This document shows, piece by piece, positions 28,722 through 36,477 of a stretch of DNA of 64,000 nt; the first letter of the stretch is position 1, and every line of letters begins with the position of its first letter. The notes below the pieces were generated by a model, which did not search any database, was not told the origin of the DNA, and saw only the letters and a program-made list of their open reading frames with translations. Source of the stretch: Calidithermus chliarophilus DSM 9957 (lineage in GTDB: Bacteria > Deinococcota > Deinococci > Deinococcales > Thermaceae). Location: NCBI RefSeq assembly GCF_000430045.1, contig NZ_KE387027.1, positions 349,901 to 413,900 of the forward strand, read 5' to 3'. Made by a program: the position numbers and the translations under genes.

Positions 28722-28961
28722 TCAGGCCGGCGGGCGGCTGCCGCCGCCGCGCACGCTGAGGCCGAGCAGGAAGCCGGCGCCCAGGGTGAGGAGGGCGGTC
28801 AGCAGGACGCGCCCGATGGGGTTGTGGTAGGGGCGGTTGAGCACCGAGGCCGCCGTGGCGAGGTTGTTGAGGTCAATGGCGTTCCAAATCAGGAAAACTA
28901 GCGCCAGCAGCAGAAGGAGCAGTCCGAGGTACAGGGTAACTTTGGACAATGCGTTTCCCAT
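28722..28961 (-). CDS. Small two-helix membrane protein, unknown function
   Basis: A 79-residue protein with hydrophobic segments at about 8-27 (VTLYLGLLLLLLALVFLIW) and about 50-70 (GRVLLTALLTLGAGFLLGLS), a polar loop between and a Gly/Arg-rich tail. No family is recognised. A TAGACT box 6 nt from the ATG and a downstream terminator support a real monocistronic leaderless gene. Confidence 0.7.
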   Translation of the reverse strand: MGNALSKVTLYLGLLLLLLALVFLIWNAIDLNNLATAASVLNRPYHNPIGRVLLTALLTLGAGFLLGLSVRGGGSRPPA

Positions 28962-28967
28962 GTAAAC

Positions 28968-28973
28968 AGTCTA
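28968..28973 (-). promoter_or_regulatory. -10 box TAGACT (leaderless) of the small membrane gene
   Basis: Six nucleotides separate the hexamer from the ATG at 28961. The same hexamer and spacing occur before bshA. Confidence 0.6.
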
Positions 28974-29039
28974 GCGCAATCCGAGGGGGAGCATCGCCCC
29001 GGTCCAAGGTAGGTTCGTCCGGGCGTGCCGAGCGGGAGC

Positions 29040-30140
29040 TCAGCTCACCTGCCGCGTCGCCAGGGCTTCGTGGTACACCGCCTCGTACTGCGCGGTGATG
29101 TGGTCGGGGTGGAAGCGCTCGGCGGCGTAACGGCGGGCGACCTCGCGCATGCGGGGGAGGTCGTCGGAAGTGAGCAGCTCGGCGGCGGCGCTGGCGTAGG
29201 CCTCGAGGTCGCCCAGCTCGACCAGACGCCCCACCTCGGGGGTGATGAGCTCGGGGATGCCGCCCACGCGGGTGCTCACCACGGGGACCCCGCAGGCGAG
29301 GGCCTCGAGCGCGGCCTGCCCGAAGGACTCCTCCTCCGACATCAGCATGAACAGGTCGGCGGCCCCCAGCACGTACTCGGGGTGGGGGCTGGGCGGCAGG
29401 AAGCTCACGTAACGGCCCAGGTTCAGCTCCTCCACCACCCGCCGCGCCTCGGCCTCCTCCGGGCCCTTGCCCAGCAGCAGCAGGCGGGCCTTGACCCGCT
29501 GCCGGATCTTGAAGAAGGCCCGCACGATGTCGGGGACGCGCTTGACCGAGCGGAAGTTGGAGGCGTGGACGATGAGGTACTCGTCGTCGGCGGCGTACTC
29601 CCCGCGGCGCTCGGGGAAGGGGCGGAAGCGCTCGACGTCCACGGCGTTGTGGATCACCCGCGGCCGCACCCCGAAGGCCCACTTCGCCCGCAGCGCCAGG
29701 TCCCAGGAGACAGCGGTGGTCGCGCAGGCGCGGCGCAGGGCCTTGGCGGTGATGGTGCGGTAGACGTTGTCCTGGCCCAGGATGCTCACGTCGGAGCCGT
29801 GCAGGGTGTGGACGGTGGGGATCTGGCCCTCGGTCGCCAGCCACGCCGCGGCGGCGTGGGGGATGGCGTAGTGGGTGTGGATGGCCTCGAGCCCCACCTC
29901 GCGCACCGCGCGCTCGAGGGTGCCCGCCAGCGCCAGCTCGTACAGCGGCCCCGGGAACACCGGGTAGTAGGGCATGTCCACCTTCCAGAACTTCACCCCG
30001 CTGGCCTCGTCGAAGCGGAAGGGGCGCTCGGTGGCGAAGAGCCAGACCTGGTGCCCGCGCCGGGCCAGACGCTGGGCGAGCTCGGTGGCCACGATCCCGC
30101 TGCCCCCCAAGCTGGCGTAAGCCACGACCCCTAAGCGCAC
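29040..30140 (-). CDS. bshA: BshA, N-acetyl-alpha-D-glucosaminyl L-malate synthase (bacillithiol synthesis)
   Basis: A GT4 glycosyltransferase that joins UDP-GlcNAc to L-malate, first step of bacillithiol synthesis. ASLGGSGIVATELAQRLARRGH at the N-terminus, THYAIPHA, VHTLHGSDV, HASNFRSVKR and SEEESFGQAALEALACGVPVV are the BshA features. I chose the GTG at 30140 (MRLGVVAYAS): TAGACT ends 6 nt before it, so the transcript begins at this codon. An in-frame GTG at 30146 lies within that spacer and should not be transcribed. 366 residues. Confidence 0.92.
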   Translation of the reverse strand: MRLGVVAYASLGGSGIVATELAQRLARRGHQVWLFATERPFRFDEASGVKFWKVDMPYYPVFPGPLYELALAGTLERAVREVGLEAIHTHYAIPHAAAAWLATEGQIPTVHTLHGSDVSILGQDNVYRTITAKALRRACATTAVSWDLALRAKWAFGVRPRVIHNAVDVERFRPFPERRGEYAADDEYLIVHASNFRSVKRVPDIVRAFFKIRQRVKARLLLLGKGPEEAEARRVVEELNLGRYVSFLPPSPHPEYVLGAADLFMLMSEEESFGQAALEALACGVPVVSTRVGGIPELITPEVGRLVELGDLEAYASAAAELLTSDDLPRMREVARRYAAERFHPDHITAQYEAVYHEALATRQVS

Positions 30141-30146
30141 GCCCAC

Positions 30147-30152
30147 AGTCTA
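30147..30152 (-). promoter_or_regulatory. -10 box TAGACT of bshA, decides the start codon
   Basis: It is six nt from the GTG at 30140 and abuts the alternative GTG at 30146. Confidence 0.6.
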
Positions 30153-30220
30153 GCCACCCTGCGCCCGCAGACCGTGATGAGAAGCACGGCGCCGCCCTTG
30201 AGCCCTTCGTGGCCCGCCTC

Positions 30221-30787
30221 TCACGAAAGGGTCTGGATGGCGTAGGGCAGGTGGCCGGTGTCGTTGTGGGCGATGAGGTGGGCACGCCCGTCGGGCAGCA
30301 CCACCACCTGGCTGATGCCGCAGTGGTGCATCTCCATGCGCAGCCAGGCCTCCGGCGGCAGCCCCAGCACGCGGCAGACGAAGTAGCGGATCAGGTTGCC
30401 GTGGGCCACGATGAGCTCGAGCCGCGGCTCCCGCGCCGGCTTGAAGTAGCGCTCGAAGGCCTGGGCCGCCTGCTCCTCGGCGCCCTCCGGCACCCTATCC
30501 CCGAACTGCGCCTCGTAGCCGGGGGGGATCACGGGGATGGTCTCCCACAAGAGCCTCGAGGGCCGCAACGGCACGTCGGGGAAGCTGCGCGCGAGGATGC
30601 GCGCGGTCTGGCTGGCCCGCCGCAGGCTGGAGTGGTGGATGCAGCGCACCTCGAGCCAGCGCAGCCGCTCGGCGGTGTGCTGGGCCTGCAACCTCCCCAG
30701 TTCGGTGAGCCCCCCGCCCCGGTCGTCGGGTGCGTTGGCAGTCTCGTACTGCCCGTGCCGGATGAGGTAGAGGAAGCGGGGTGCCAT
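30221..30787 (-). CDS. Histidine phosphatase family protein (PGAM5-like)
   Basis: This 188-residue phosphoglycerate-mutase-fold protein begins with FLYLIRHGQYE (catalytic His in RHG), has SSLRRASQTARIL, and the second catalytic His in IVAHGNLIRYFVCRVL. The order and LTELGRLQAQHTAERL resemble PGAM5-type protein phosphatases. The substrate is unknown. It is a single gene, adjoining a repeat array upstream. Confidence 0.83.
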   Translation of the reverse strand: MAPRFLYLIRHGQYETANAPDDRGGGLTELGRLQAQHTAERLRWLEVRCIHHSSLRRASQTARILARSFPDVPLRPSRLLWETIPVIPPGYEAQFGDRVPEGAEEQAAQAFERYFKPAREPRLELIVAHGNLIRYFVCRVLGLPPEAWLRMEMHHCGISQVVVLPDGRAHLIAHNDTGHLPYAIQTLS

Positions 30788-30847
30788 AAGCGTGGAGGTA
30801 TTGGCTCCAGCTTAGCGCGGATGGCGGTGGGGGCGTGGGTTGTGTGT

Positions 30848-31000
30848 CATAGGTCGAGGGTCGAGGGCCGATAGCTGATAGCCGATAGCTAAACGCAAAA
30901 CGCCAAACGCAAGACGCAAAACGCAAGACGCAAAACGCCTCGGCCCTCGACCCTCGGCTCTTGACCCTCGACGCTGGCGGGGAGGGGTTTCCCACGAGCT
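30848..31000. repeat. Heptad array with CGACCCT-type units
   Basis: TCGAGGG units pass into CGATAGC-type, then GCAAAAC and GCAAGAC-type, then CCTCGGC and CCTCGAC-type heptads, followed by GGCGGGGAGGGG and CCACGAGC. The CCCCCCTT hairpin is missing in this copy. It fills the gap between the phosphatase and MFS genes. Confidence 0.85.
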
Positions 31001-31009
31001 ACCCTTCCT

Positions 31010-32197
31010 TCACTCGTCACTCGGTACCCTTCTCTCCCGCACCAGTGCCAGCAGCGTCAGGCCGAGGGCGAAGACTCCGGCCAGCAATTGCCAGCCCAGG
31101 GTGTAGTCGCCGCTGCGCTCGACGGCGAGGCCGAAGAGGGGAGGGGCACAGGCGATGCCCAGGGAGGTGAAGACCAGGCCCAGGCCGACCACGCGGCCCT
31201 CGAGGCCCGGCGGGGAGAGTTCGGTGAGGAGGGAGAAGTGAAGGCCCTGCCAGCCCAGGGCGGTCGCGCCGTAGAGCACCACGACCCCGGCCTTGAGCCA
31301 CAGCGGGGTGCCCACGGGCAGCGCGCTCAGCAGAAGCGCGCAGAGCGCGGCCAGACCGACGATGCCCAGCAGCAGGGGCTTGCGCCGGCCGCCTAAGCGG
31401 TCGGAGAGCCACGACCACCACACCCGGCTCAGCGCCCCGGCCAGGTTGGCGGCGGTGAGCAGCGCGGCGCCCTGGACTTCCGGGATGCCGAAGCGCTCGC
31501 GCAGGAAGAGGATCAGGTAGGTGATCATGATGAACTGCCCGGTGGGCAGCGTGACCCCGGCCACGGCCGCGAGGACGATGTTGCGTTCGCGCAGGACGCG
31601 CCGCAGGCCGGAGCGTCCGGTGGGAGGGCGCGAAGCCGGGCGGGAGTTCTCGCGGTAGAGCCTCGAGGTCGCCCACGCCGCCAGCACCGCTATGGCGCCT
31701 GCCGCCACCGAGGCCCAGCGCCAGCCCAGGAACTCGGCCAGCGGGACCAGCAGCCCCGAGGCCAGCGCCCCTCCCAGCGGCACCGCCATCTGCCGCAGCC
31801 CGATCACCAGCCCCCGCCGCTCGGGAGGGAAGGCCTGGGCCACCGCCTGCGAGCCCGCGGGGGTCGAGCAGGCCACCACCAGCCCCACCAGCACCAGCAG
31901 CGCCAGGAAAAGCGCCTGCGCGTGGGCCACCAGCGGGACCAGCACCGTGAGGCCCGCCGCCGTGAGCGCGGCCAGGATCAGCACCCGGCGGCTGCCGAAG
32001 TGGTCGGTGAGCCAGCCCGCCGGCAGCGCGCCCAGCATGGTCCCCAGGTAGATGAAGGTGTTCAGCAGCCCCACCGCCGTGAGCGAGAGCCCCAGGTCGT
32101 CACGCAGGTAGGGCGTGAGGGTAGGGTAGAGAAAGCCGATGGCCGAGATGGCCGACCCAGCCGTCATAGCAGCCGCGAGCACCGCCCAGGGGGACAT
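31010..32197 (-). CDS. Major facilitator superfamily transporter
   Basis: A 395-residue protein with twelve apparent transmembrane helices. GWLTDHFGSRRVLIL after helix 2 is the MFS loop motif, and SWLSDRLGGRRKPLLL is its repeat in the second half. Substrate unknown. I chose the ATG at 32197: TACACT lies 6 nt upstream (leaderless), and residues encoded further upstream in the same frame come from repeat DNA. Confidence 0.88.
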   Translation of the reverse strand: MSPWAVLAAAMTAGSAISAIGFLYPTLTPYLRDDLGLSLTAVGLLNTFIYLGTMLGALPAGWLTDHFGSRRVLILAALTAAGLTVLVPLVAHAQALFLALLVLVGLVVACSTPAGSQAVAQAFPPERRGLVIGLRQMAVPLGGALASGLLVPLAEFLGWRWASVAAGAIAVLAAWATSRLYRENSRPASRPPTGRSGLRRVLRERNIVLAAVAGVTLPTGQFIMITYLILFLRERFGIPEVQGAALLTAANLAGALSRVWWSWLSDRLGGRRKPLLLGIVGLAALCALLLSALPVGTPLWLKAGVVVLYGATALGWQGLHFSLLTELSPPGLEGRVVGLGLVFTSLGIACAPPLFGLAVERSGDYTLGWQLLAGVFALGLTLLALVRERRVPSDE

Positions 32198-32203
32198 GGG
32201 GGA

Positions 32204-32209
32204 AGTGTA
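32204..32209 (-). promoter_or_regulatory. -10 box TACACT of the MFS gene (leaderless)
   Basis: Six nucleotides separate it from the ATG at 32197. This decides between that start and an upstream in-frame start in the repeat. Confidence 0.6.
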
Positions 32210-32234
32210 AACGCTGGGGGTAGGAGGTAGGAAA

Positions 32235-32469
32235 AGCTGACGACGCCCCTCCCCGCCGGCGTCGAGGGTCAAGGGTCGAGGGCTAATGCGTACGACGTAC
32301 GACGTAGGACGTAGGACGTACGACCCGTATCAGACGTACGACCCGCGCCCGGCTATCAGCTATCGGCTATGGGCTATCAGCTATCGGCGTTCGGCGTTCG
32401 GCGTACGACGTAGGACGTACGACGTACGACCCGCGTTCGGCTATCGGCTAGCAGCTATCGGCCCTCGAC
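32235..32469. repeat. Long heptad array, CGTACGA and CTATCGG types
   Basis: About thirty units: TCGAGGG/TCAAGGG types, ACGTACG and ACGTAGG types, GCTATCA and GCTATCG types, GCGTTCG, again ACGTACG, ending in CTATCGGCCCTCGACT at the aminotransferase stop. Units of different types follow each other without loss of the 7-nt phase over long stretches (for example 32358-32430). Confidence 0.87.
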
Positions 32470-33636
32470 TCAATCCCGCGCGTGCCGCCGGATGAACTCC
32501 CCGATGAGCCCGGCCGCCTCGCGCAGCACGGGCTCGGGCTGCACCAGGGCGAAGCGCACGTGCCCCACGCCGCCGGGGCCGAAGCTGCGGCCGGGGTTGA
32601 GCGCCACGCCGGTTTCGGCGACCAGGCGCTGGCAGAACTCGAGGTCGTCCATCGCCAGCCCGGCGGGCAGCCGGTCCCACAGGTACATGCAGGCCCGGGG
32701 GCGCTCGAAGTGCCAGCGGATGGCCTCGAGCGCGTCGGCCATCGCCTCGGCGCGGGCCTTCCAGACGAGGGTTTCCTGCCGCAGGCGCTCCTCGGGCAGC
32801 TCGAGGCAGGCGATGCCCATGCGCTGGATGCCGAGGTACTGGTTGAAGTCGATGGGGCCCTTGAGGGCCTCGAGCGAGGCCAGCGCTTCGGCGTTGCCCA
32901 GGGCGAAGCCCAGGCGGAACCCGGCCAGGTGGAAGCTCTTGGAGAGGCTGAAGAGCTCGACCACCCGCTCCCGCCCGCCCGGCAGGGCCAGCGGCGACAC
33001 GGCCTTGCCCGCGTAGACCTGGTCGAGGTAGGGGTTGTCGTGCACGAGCAGCAGGTCGTGGCGCTTCGCGAAGGCCAGGGCCTCGAGCCAGAACTCCTCG
33101 CCCGCGACGGCCGAGGTGGGGTTGTTGGGGTAGTTCAGCAGCAGCACCTTCGCGCGCGCGGCGGTCTCGGCCGGGATGGCCGAGAGCACGGGGAGCCGGT
33201 CGGGGCCCAGCGGGATGGGGAAGATCTCCAGGCCCGCCACCTTGGCCGCGCCGAAGTAGACCGGGTAGGCCACCTCGGGCATCAGCAGCACCCCGCCGGG
33301 GTCGGCCACGGCCATGAGCAGGTGGGCCAGGCCCTCCTGCGAGCCGATCAGGCTCAGCGCCTCGCGCTTGGGGTCGAGCTCGAGCCCGTAGCGCCGGGCG
33401 TACCAGCGGGTGGCGCTCTCGAGGAAGGGCAGCGTGCCGCTCTTGAGGCAGTAACCGTAGGTGCTGGGGTCGTCGATGCTCTCCCGCAGGGCCCGCAGGG
33501 CCTCAGGCGGCGGGGGCAGGTCGGAGGCCCCGATGGAGAGGTCGATCACCCGCAGGCCGGAGGCGCGCGCCGCGGCCTTGGCTGCGTCCATCTGGAGGAA
33601 AACGCCGGGTTGTGGGGTGCGGTTGGAGCGGAACAT
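32470..33636 (-). CDS. Class I/II PLP-dependent aminotransferase
   Basis: The 388-residue fold-type I aminotransferase has LLLNYPNNPTSAV, VHDNPYLDQVYAG and the PLP lysine in SLSKSFHLAGFRLGFALG. It resembles LL-diaminopimelate / N-succinyl-diaminopimelate-type aminotransferases, but the substrate cannot be fixed. A TAATTT box (33642-33647) lies 5 nt from the ATG, again leaderless. Confidence 0.87.
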   Translation of the reverse strand: MFRSNRTPQPGVFLQMDAAKAAARASGLRVIDLSIGASDLPPPPEALRALRESIDDPSTYGYCLKSGTLPFLESATRWYARRYGLELDPKREALSLIGSQEGLAHLLMAVADPGGVLLMPEVAYPVYFGAAKVAGLEIFPIPLGPDRLPVLSAIPAETAARAKVLLLNYPNNPTSAVAGEEFWLEALAFAKRHDLLLVHDNPYLDQVYAGKAVSPLALPGGRERVVELFSLSKSFHLAGFRLGFALGNAEALASLEALKGPIDFNQYLGIQRMGIACLELPEERLRQETLVWKARAEAMADALEAIRWHFERPRACMYLWDRLPAGLAMDDLEFCQRLVAETGVALNPGRSFGPGGVGHVRFALVQPEPVLREAAGLIGEFIRRHARD

Positions 33637-33641
33637 GCCCT

Positions 33642-33647
33642 AAATTA
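33642..33647 (-). promoter_or_regulatory. -10 box TAATTT of the aminotransferase (leaderless)
   Basis: Five nucleotides separate it from the ATG at 33636. Confidence 0.5.
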
Positions 33648-33660
33648 CCGCAGGGTGCGG

Positions 33661-33878
33661 GTCGTGCGTCGTACGTCGTACGCCAAACGCCGAACGCCGA
33701 ACGCCAAACGCCAAACGTCAAACGCCAAACGCCAAACGCAAGACGCAAGACGCCTTGTTCCCCCCTTAGCAAGGGGGGTTAGGGGGGATAAACCCTCCCC
33801 GCGCGCGGGGAGGGACGGGGAGGGGCAACCACGGGCCACAGGCCACGAGCTACGGGCCTTCAGCCGCTGGTGGTTCCT
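33661..33878. repeat. Best-preserved compound heptad-repeat element, forward orientation
   Basis: Fourteen consecutive heptads occupy 33661-33758 in one phase. They pass from GTCGTAC units to GCCAAAC and GCCGAAC units to GCAAGAC units and end with GCCTTGT. Then come the hairpin CCCCCCTT-AGC-AAGGGGGG (33760-33778), TTAGGGGGGATAAA, hairpin CCCTCCCCGC/GCGGGGAGGG, and CCACGGG, CCACAGG and CCACGAG units up to the next gene. This copy gives the uninterrupted module used to define the MITE at 18413. Confidence 0.9.
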
Positions 33879-34376
33879 CTAAAACTCGGCCTGCTGCACC
33901 TCGAGCGCTCGCCCGGTGGCCTGTTCGACGGCGGAGGGGAGGAGGGGGAGGAGGGCGTTGAGGGCTTGGCGGACGCCTTCGGGGCCGCCGGGGAGGTTGA
34001 CGATGAGGCTCTGGCCGCGTAGGCCGGCGACGCCGCGGGAGAGGGCGGCGGCGGGGTTGTGTTTGAAGCACTCGCGGCGGATCAGCTCGGCGAGGCCGGG
34101 GGCTTCTTTCTCCAGCAGCTCGCGGGTGGCTTCGGGGGTGTGGTCGCGGGGGGTGAGGCGGATGCTGCCGGTGGTGAAGACCACCTCGAGGCGGTCGCGG
34201 TCGGCCCACAGGCGCAGGATCCGCTTGATCTGGGCGGGCTCGTCGGGGACGAGTTCGAAGGCGGCCACCGAGTAGGGGGCCTGGTTGAGCAGTTCGTCCA
34301 TCACGCCGCGCACCTGCTCGAGGCGCCCGTTCATGGCGCCCCGATCGGTCACTGCCAGGATGCCGATTCGGATCAT
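33879..34376 (-). CDS. MoaB/Mog-family molybdopterin-binding protein
   Basis: A 165-residue protein of the MogA/MoaB family, which adenylylates molybdopterin during molybdenum cofactor synthesis. VVFTTGSIRLTPRDHTPEATRELL is the TGGTGxxxRDxTPEA-type motif with GT replaced by SI, and SLIVNLPGGPEGV is the NLPGxP loop. TAGACT lies 8 nt before the ATG. It is isolated; modABC starts 27 kb downstream. Confidence 0.85.
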   Translation of the reverse strand: MIRIGILAVTDRGAMNGRLEQVRGVMDELLNQAPYSVAAFELVPDEPAQIKRILRLWADRDRLEVVFTTGSIRLTPRDHTPEATRELLEKEAPGLAELIRRECFKHNPAAALSRGVAGLRGQSLIVNLPGGPEGVRQALNALLPLLPSAVEQATGRALEVQQAEF

Positions 34377-34481
34377 TTGCCCTAAGTCTAGGGCATCCCC
34401 AGGCGCGCCGGGGTGATTTGGCGGGCCCGGAGTTTAGCTCACCTTCATGCAGGCGGGGCCGGGTGGTAGCTTGAGGGGCGT

Positions 34482-35069
34482 ATGTGGGTCAAGCCCGTCG
34501 TGCTCCAAGGCCGCCACCTCCGCCTCGAGCCCCTCACCGCCGACCACGCCCCGCTGTGGGCCCGCCACCACGAGCCCGAGCTCTTCGCCTACATGTCGCG
34601 CGGGGCCCCGCAGGGGGGCGACGCGGCGGGCTACGCCGAGTACATCGAGTACCTCAACGCCGAGCCGGGCCGCATGAACTGGGCCATCCGGGTGGGCGAG
34701 GACTTCGCCGGCCGCATCTCCTACGTGGGCATCACCCCCGCGCACCGCAAGCTCGAGATCGGCACCTTCATCGTCAAGCCCTACCACGGCACCTTCGTCA
34801 ACCCCGAGAGCAAGTACCTCATGCTGCGCCACGCCTTCGAGGACCTGGGCGCGGTGCGCGTGCAGTTCACCGTGGACGTGCGCAACGAGCGCTCCCAGCG
34901 CGCCATGGAGAAACTCGGCGCGGTGCGCGAGGGCGTGCTGCGCAAGGCGGCGATCACGCCCGACGGCTTCATCCGCGACTCGGTGGTCTACTCCATCACC
35001 GACGACGACTGGCCGCGGGTGAGGGTGGGGCTCGAGGAGAGGCTGGGGTATGGGGTTGATAGTCGATAG
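34482..35069 (+). CDS. GNAT N-acetyltransferase, RimJ/RimL-like
   Basis: The 195-residue protein has RLEPLTADHAPLW at the N-terminus, a KLEIGTFIVKPYHGTFVNPESKYLMLRHAFEDLG core (acetyl-CoA region) and VDVRNERSQRAMEKLGAVREGVLR, the RimJ/RimL-type C-terminal block. It transfers acetyl from acetyl-CoA to an amine; the target is unknown. The last four codons (VDSR and stop) are formed by GATAGTC-type repeat units. Confidence 0.83.
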   Translation: MWVKPVVLQGRHLRLEPLTADHAPLWARHHEPELFAYMSRGAPQGGDAAGYAEYIEYLNAEPGRMNWAIRVGEDFAGRISYVGITPAHRKLEIGTFIVKPYHGTFVNPESKYLMLRHAFEDLGAVRVQFTVDVRNERSQRAMEKLGAVREGVLRKAAITPDGFIRDSVVYSITDDDWPRVRVGLEERLGYGVDSR

Positions 35070-35218
35070 CCCATAGCCGAACGCCGAACGCTAAACGCCA
35101 AACGCCAAACGCAAGACGCAAGACGCAAGACGCCTTGGCCCTCGACCCTCGACTCTTGACGCTGGCGGGGAGGGGTTACCACGAGCCTCCCGTCACCCGT
35201 TACCCAAAACCCCCGCTC
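35058..35218. repeat. Phase-locked heptad array overlapping the GNAT stop
   Basis: Fifteen units run in a single 7-nt phase from 35058 to 35162. GATAGTC-type units give way to GAACGCC-type, then AAACGCC-type, AGACGCA-type and TCGACCC-type. GGCGGGGAGGGG and CCACGAGC follow. The first two units overlap the 3' end of the acetyltransferase gene. Confidence 0.9.
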
Positions 35219-35248
35219 TTGACTTGCCCTCGAGGCCTGCTCCATGCT
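35219..35248 (+). promoter_or_regulatory. Promoter of the anion transporter, argues for start at 35262
   Basis: TTGACT (35219-35224) and CATGCT (35243-35248) are 18 bp apart. The ATG at 35244 lies inside the -10 and could not be transcribed. Confidence 0.4.
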
Positions 35249-35261
35249 TTCTCACAGTCGT

Positions 35262-36464
35262 ATGGACGCCGTGTTGCTCGGGCTGGCCTATATCACGCTC
35301 TTCCTGACCTATCTGGGGCTGGGGCTGGGCTATCTGCCGGGGTATCGCATGAACCGGGCGGCCATCGCGCTCACGGGGGCGGCGCTGCTGATCGTGGTGG
35401 GGGTGCTCGACCTCGAGCGTGCTTGGGGGGCCCTCGACCCCAACACGCTGGCCTTTTTGTTCGGGGTGATGGTGCTCAACGCCCACCTGGGCTACGCGGG
35501 CTTTTTCCAGCTCGTGCTCAACCGGCTGGTGCACCTGGCCCGTACGCCGCTGGGCCTGCTGGTGTGGCTGACCTTCGCCACCGGGGTGCTCTCGGCGCTG
35601 TTCCTCAACGACACCATCGCCATCCTGTTCACGCCGCTGGTGCTCGAGATGACCCGGCAACTGCGCCTGCCCCCCGTGCCCTACCTGCTGGCGCTGGCCG
35701 GGGCTACCAACCTGGGCTCGGTCGCCACCCTCACGGGCAACCCGCAGAACATCCTGGTGGGTTCCTTCTCCGGGATCTCCTTCCTCGACTTCGCCGCCGC
35801 CCTCACCCCGGTGGCCCTGGCGGGCCTGCTGCTCCAGGTCGTGCTGCTCTACGCGCTCTACCCGGCGGTGCGCTCCACCCGGGCTCTGCCGCCCCTGCCC
35901 GAGATGCGCTTCCGCCTGAACCGGGGCCTGCTGTTCAAAGGCGCCTGGGTGACGCTGGCGCTGCTGGTGGCGTTCTTGCTCGATTACCCGCTGGCTCAGG
36001 CCGCGCTGGTGGCCGCCGGGATCCTGCTGTGGAGCCGCCGGCTGCGCTCGGAGCGCTTTTTCCTGCGGGTGGACTGGGAGTTGCTGGTGCTGTTTGCGGG
36101 GCTGTTCATGGTCACGGAGGCGGTGAAGCTGCTGGGGCTGCTCGAGCCCTTGCAACCCCTGGCCGCCGCGCCCTGGGGCTTGCTGTGGGTCACGGCGGGG
36201 CTCTCCAACCTCATCTCCAACGTGCCCGCCGTGCTGCTGCTGCACCCCCTGATCCCTCAGGGCGACACCCAGGGCTGGCTGCTGCTGGCCGCCGCCTCGA
36301 CCCTGGCCGGGAACCTGACCCTGCTGGGCTCGGTCGCCAACCTGATCGTGGCCGAGGCCGCCCGGCGCGAGGGCTACCGGCTGAGCTTCCTCGAGCACCT
36401 CCGCTTCGGCCTGCCCATCACGCTCTCCACGCTGCTGCTGGCTTACTTCTGGGTTTATCGCTAG
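35262..36464 (+). CDS. SLC13/ArsB/NhaD-type (ion transporter superfamily) membrane protein
   Basis: A 400-residue protein with about ten to twelve helices. The two family motifs are AGATNLGSVATLTGNPQNILVGSFSGISF and LSNLISNVPAVLLLHPLI, related half-repeats with the TGNPQN turn. Members carry arsenite, citrate/sulfate or exchange sodium for protons; the ion is not identifiable. I prefer the ATG at 35262; an in-frame ATG at 35244 overlaps the -10 box. Confidence 0.85.
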   Translation: MDAVLLGLAYITLFLTYLGLGLGYLPGYRMNRAAIALTGAALLIVVGVLDLERAWGALDPNTLAFLFGVMVLNAHLGYAGFFQLVLNRLVHLARTPLGLLVWLTFATGVLSALFLNDTIAILFTPLVLEMTRQLRLPPVPYLLALAGATNLGSVATLTGNPQNILVGSFSGISFLDFAAALTPVALAGLLLQVVLLYALYPAVRSTRALPPLPEMRFRLNRGLLFKGAWVTLALLVAFLLDYPLAQAALVAAGILLWSRRLRSERFFLRVDWELLVLFAGLFMVTEAVKLLGLLEPLQPLAAAPWGLLWVTAGLSNLISNVPAVLLLHPLIPQGDTQGWLLLAAASTLAGNLTLLGSVANLIVAEAARREGYRLSFLEHLRFGLPITLSTLLLAYFWVYR

Positions 36465-36465
36465 G

Positions 36466-36471
36466 TAGCAT
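36466..36471 (+). promoter_or_regulatory. -10 box TAGCAT of the creatininase-family gene (leaderless)
   Basis: Six nucleotides separate the hexamer from the ATG at 36478. It overlaps the end of the preceding gene. Confidence 0.55.
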
Positions 36472-36477
36472 GGGCCC

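Noticed and set aside
28446-28830. Small ORFs with repeats such as ASCVWRLAFGV near repeat loci (also 33645-33839 and the end of 55236-56810)
   Set aside because: Translating a 7-nt repeat gives a 7-residue periodic peptide in every frame. These are artefacts of the arrays and not proteins.
33661-33758. REP/RAYT-type palindromic repeats
   Set aside because: Unit length and tandem arrangement do not fit REP sequences, and no RAYT transposase is seen in the window.
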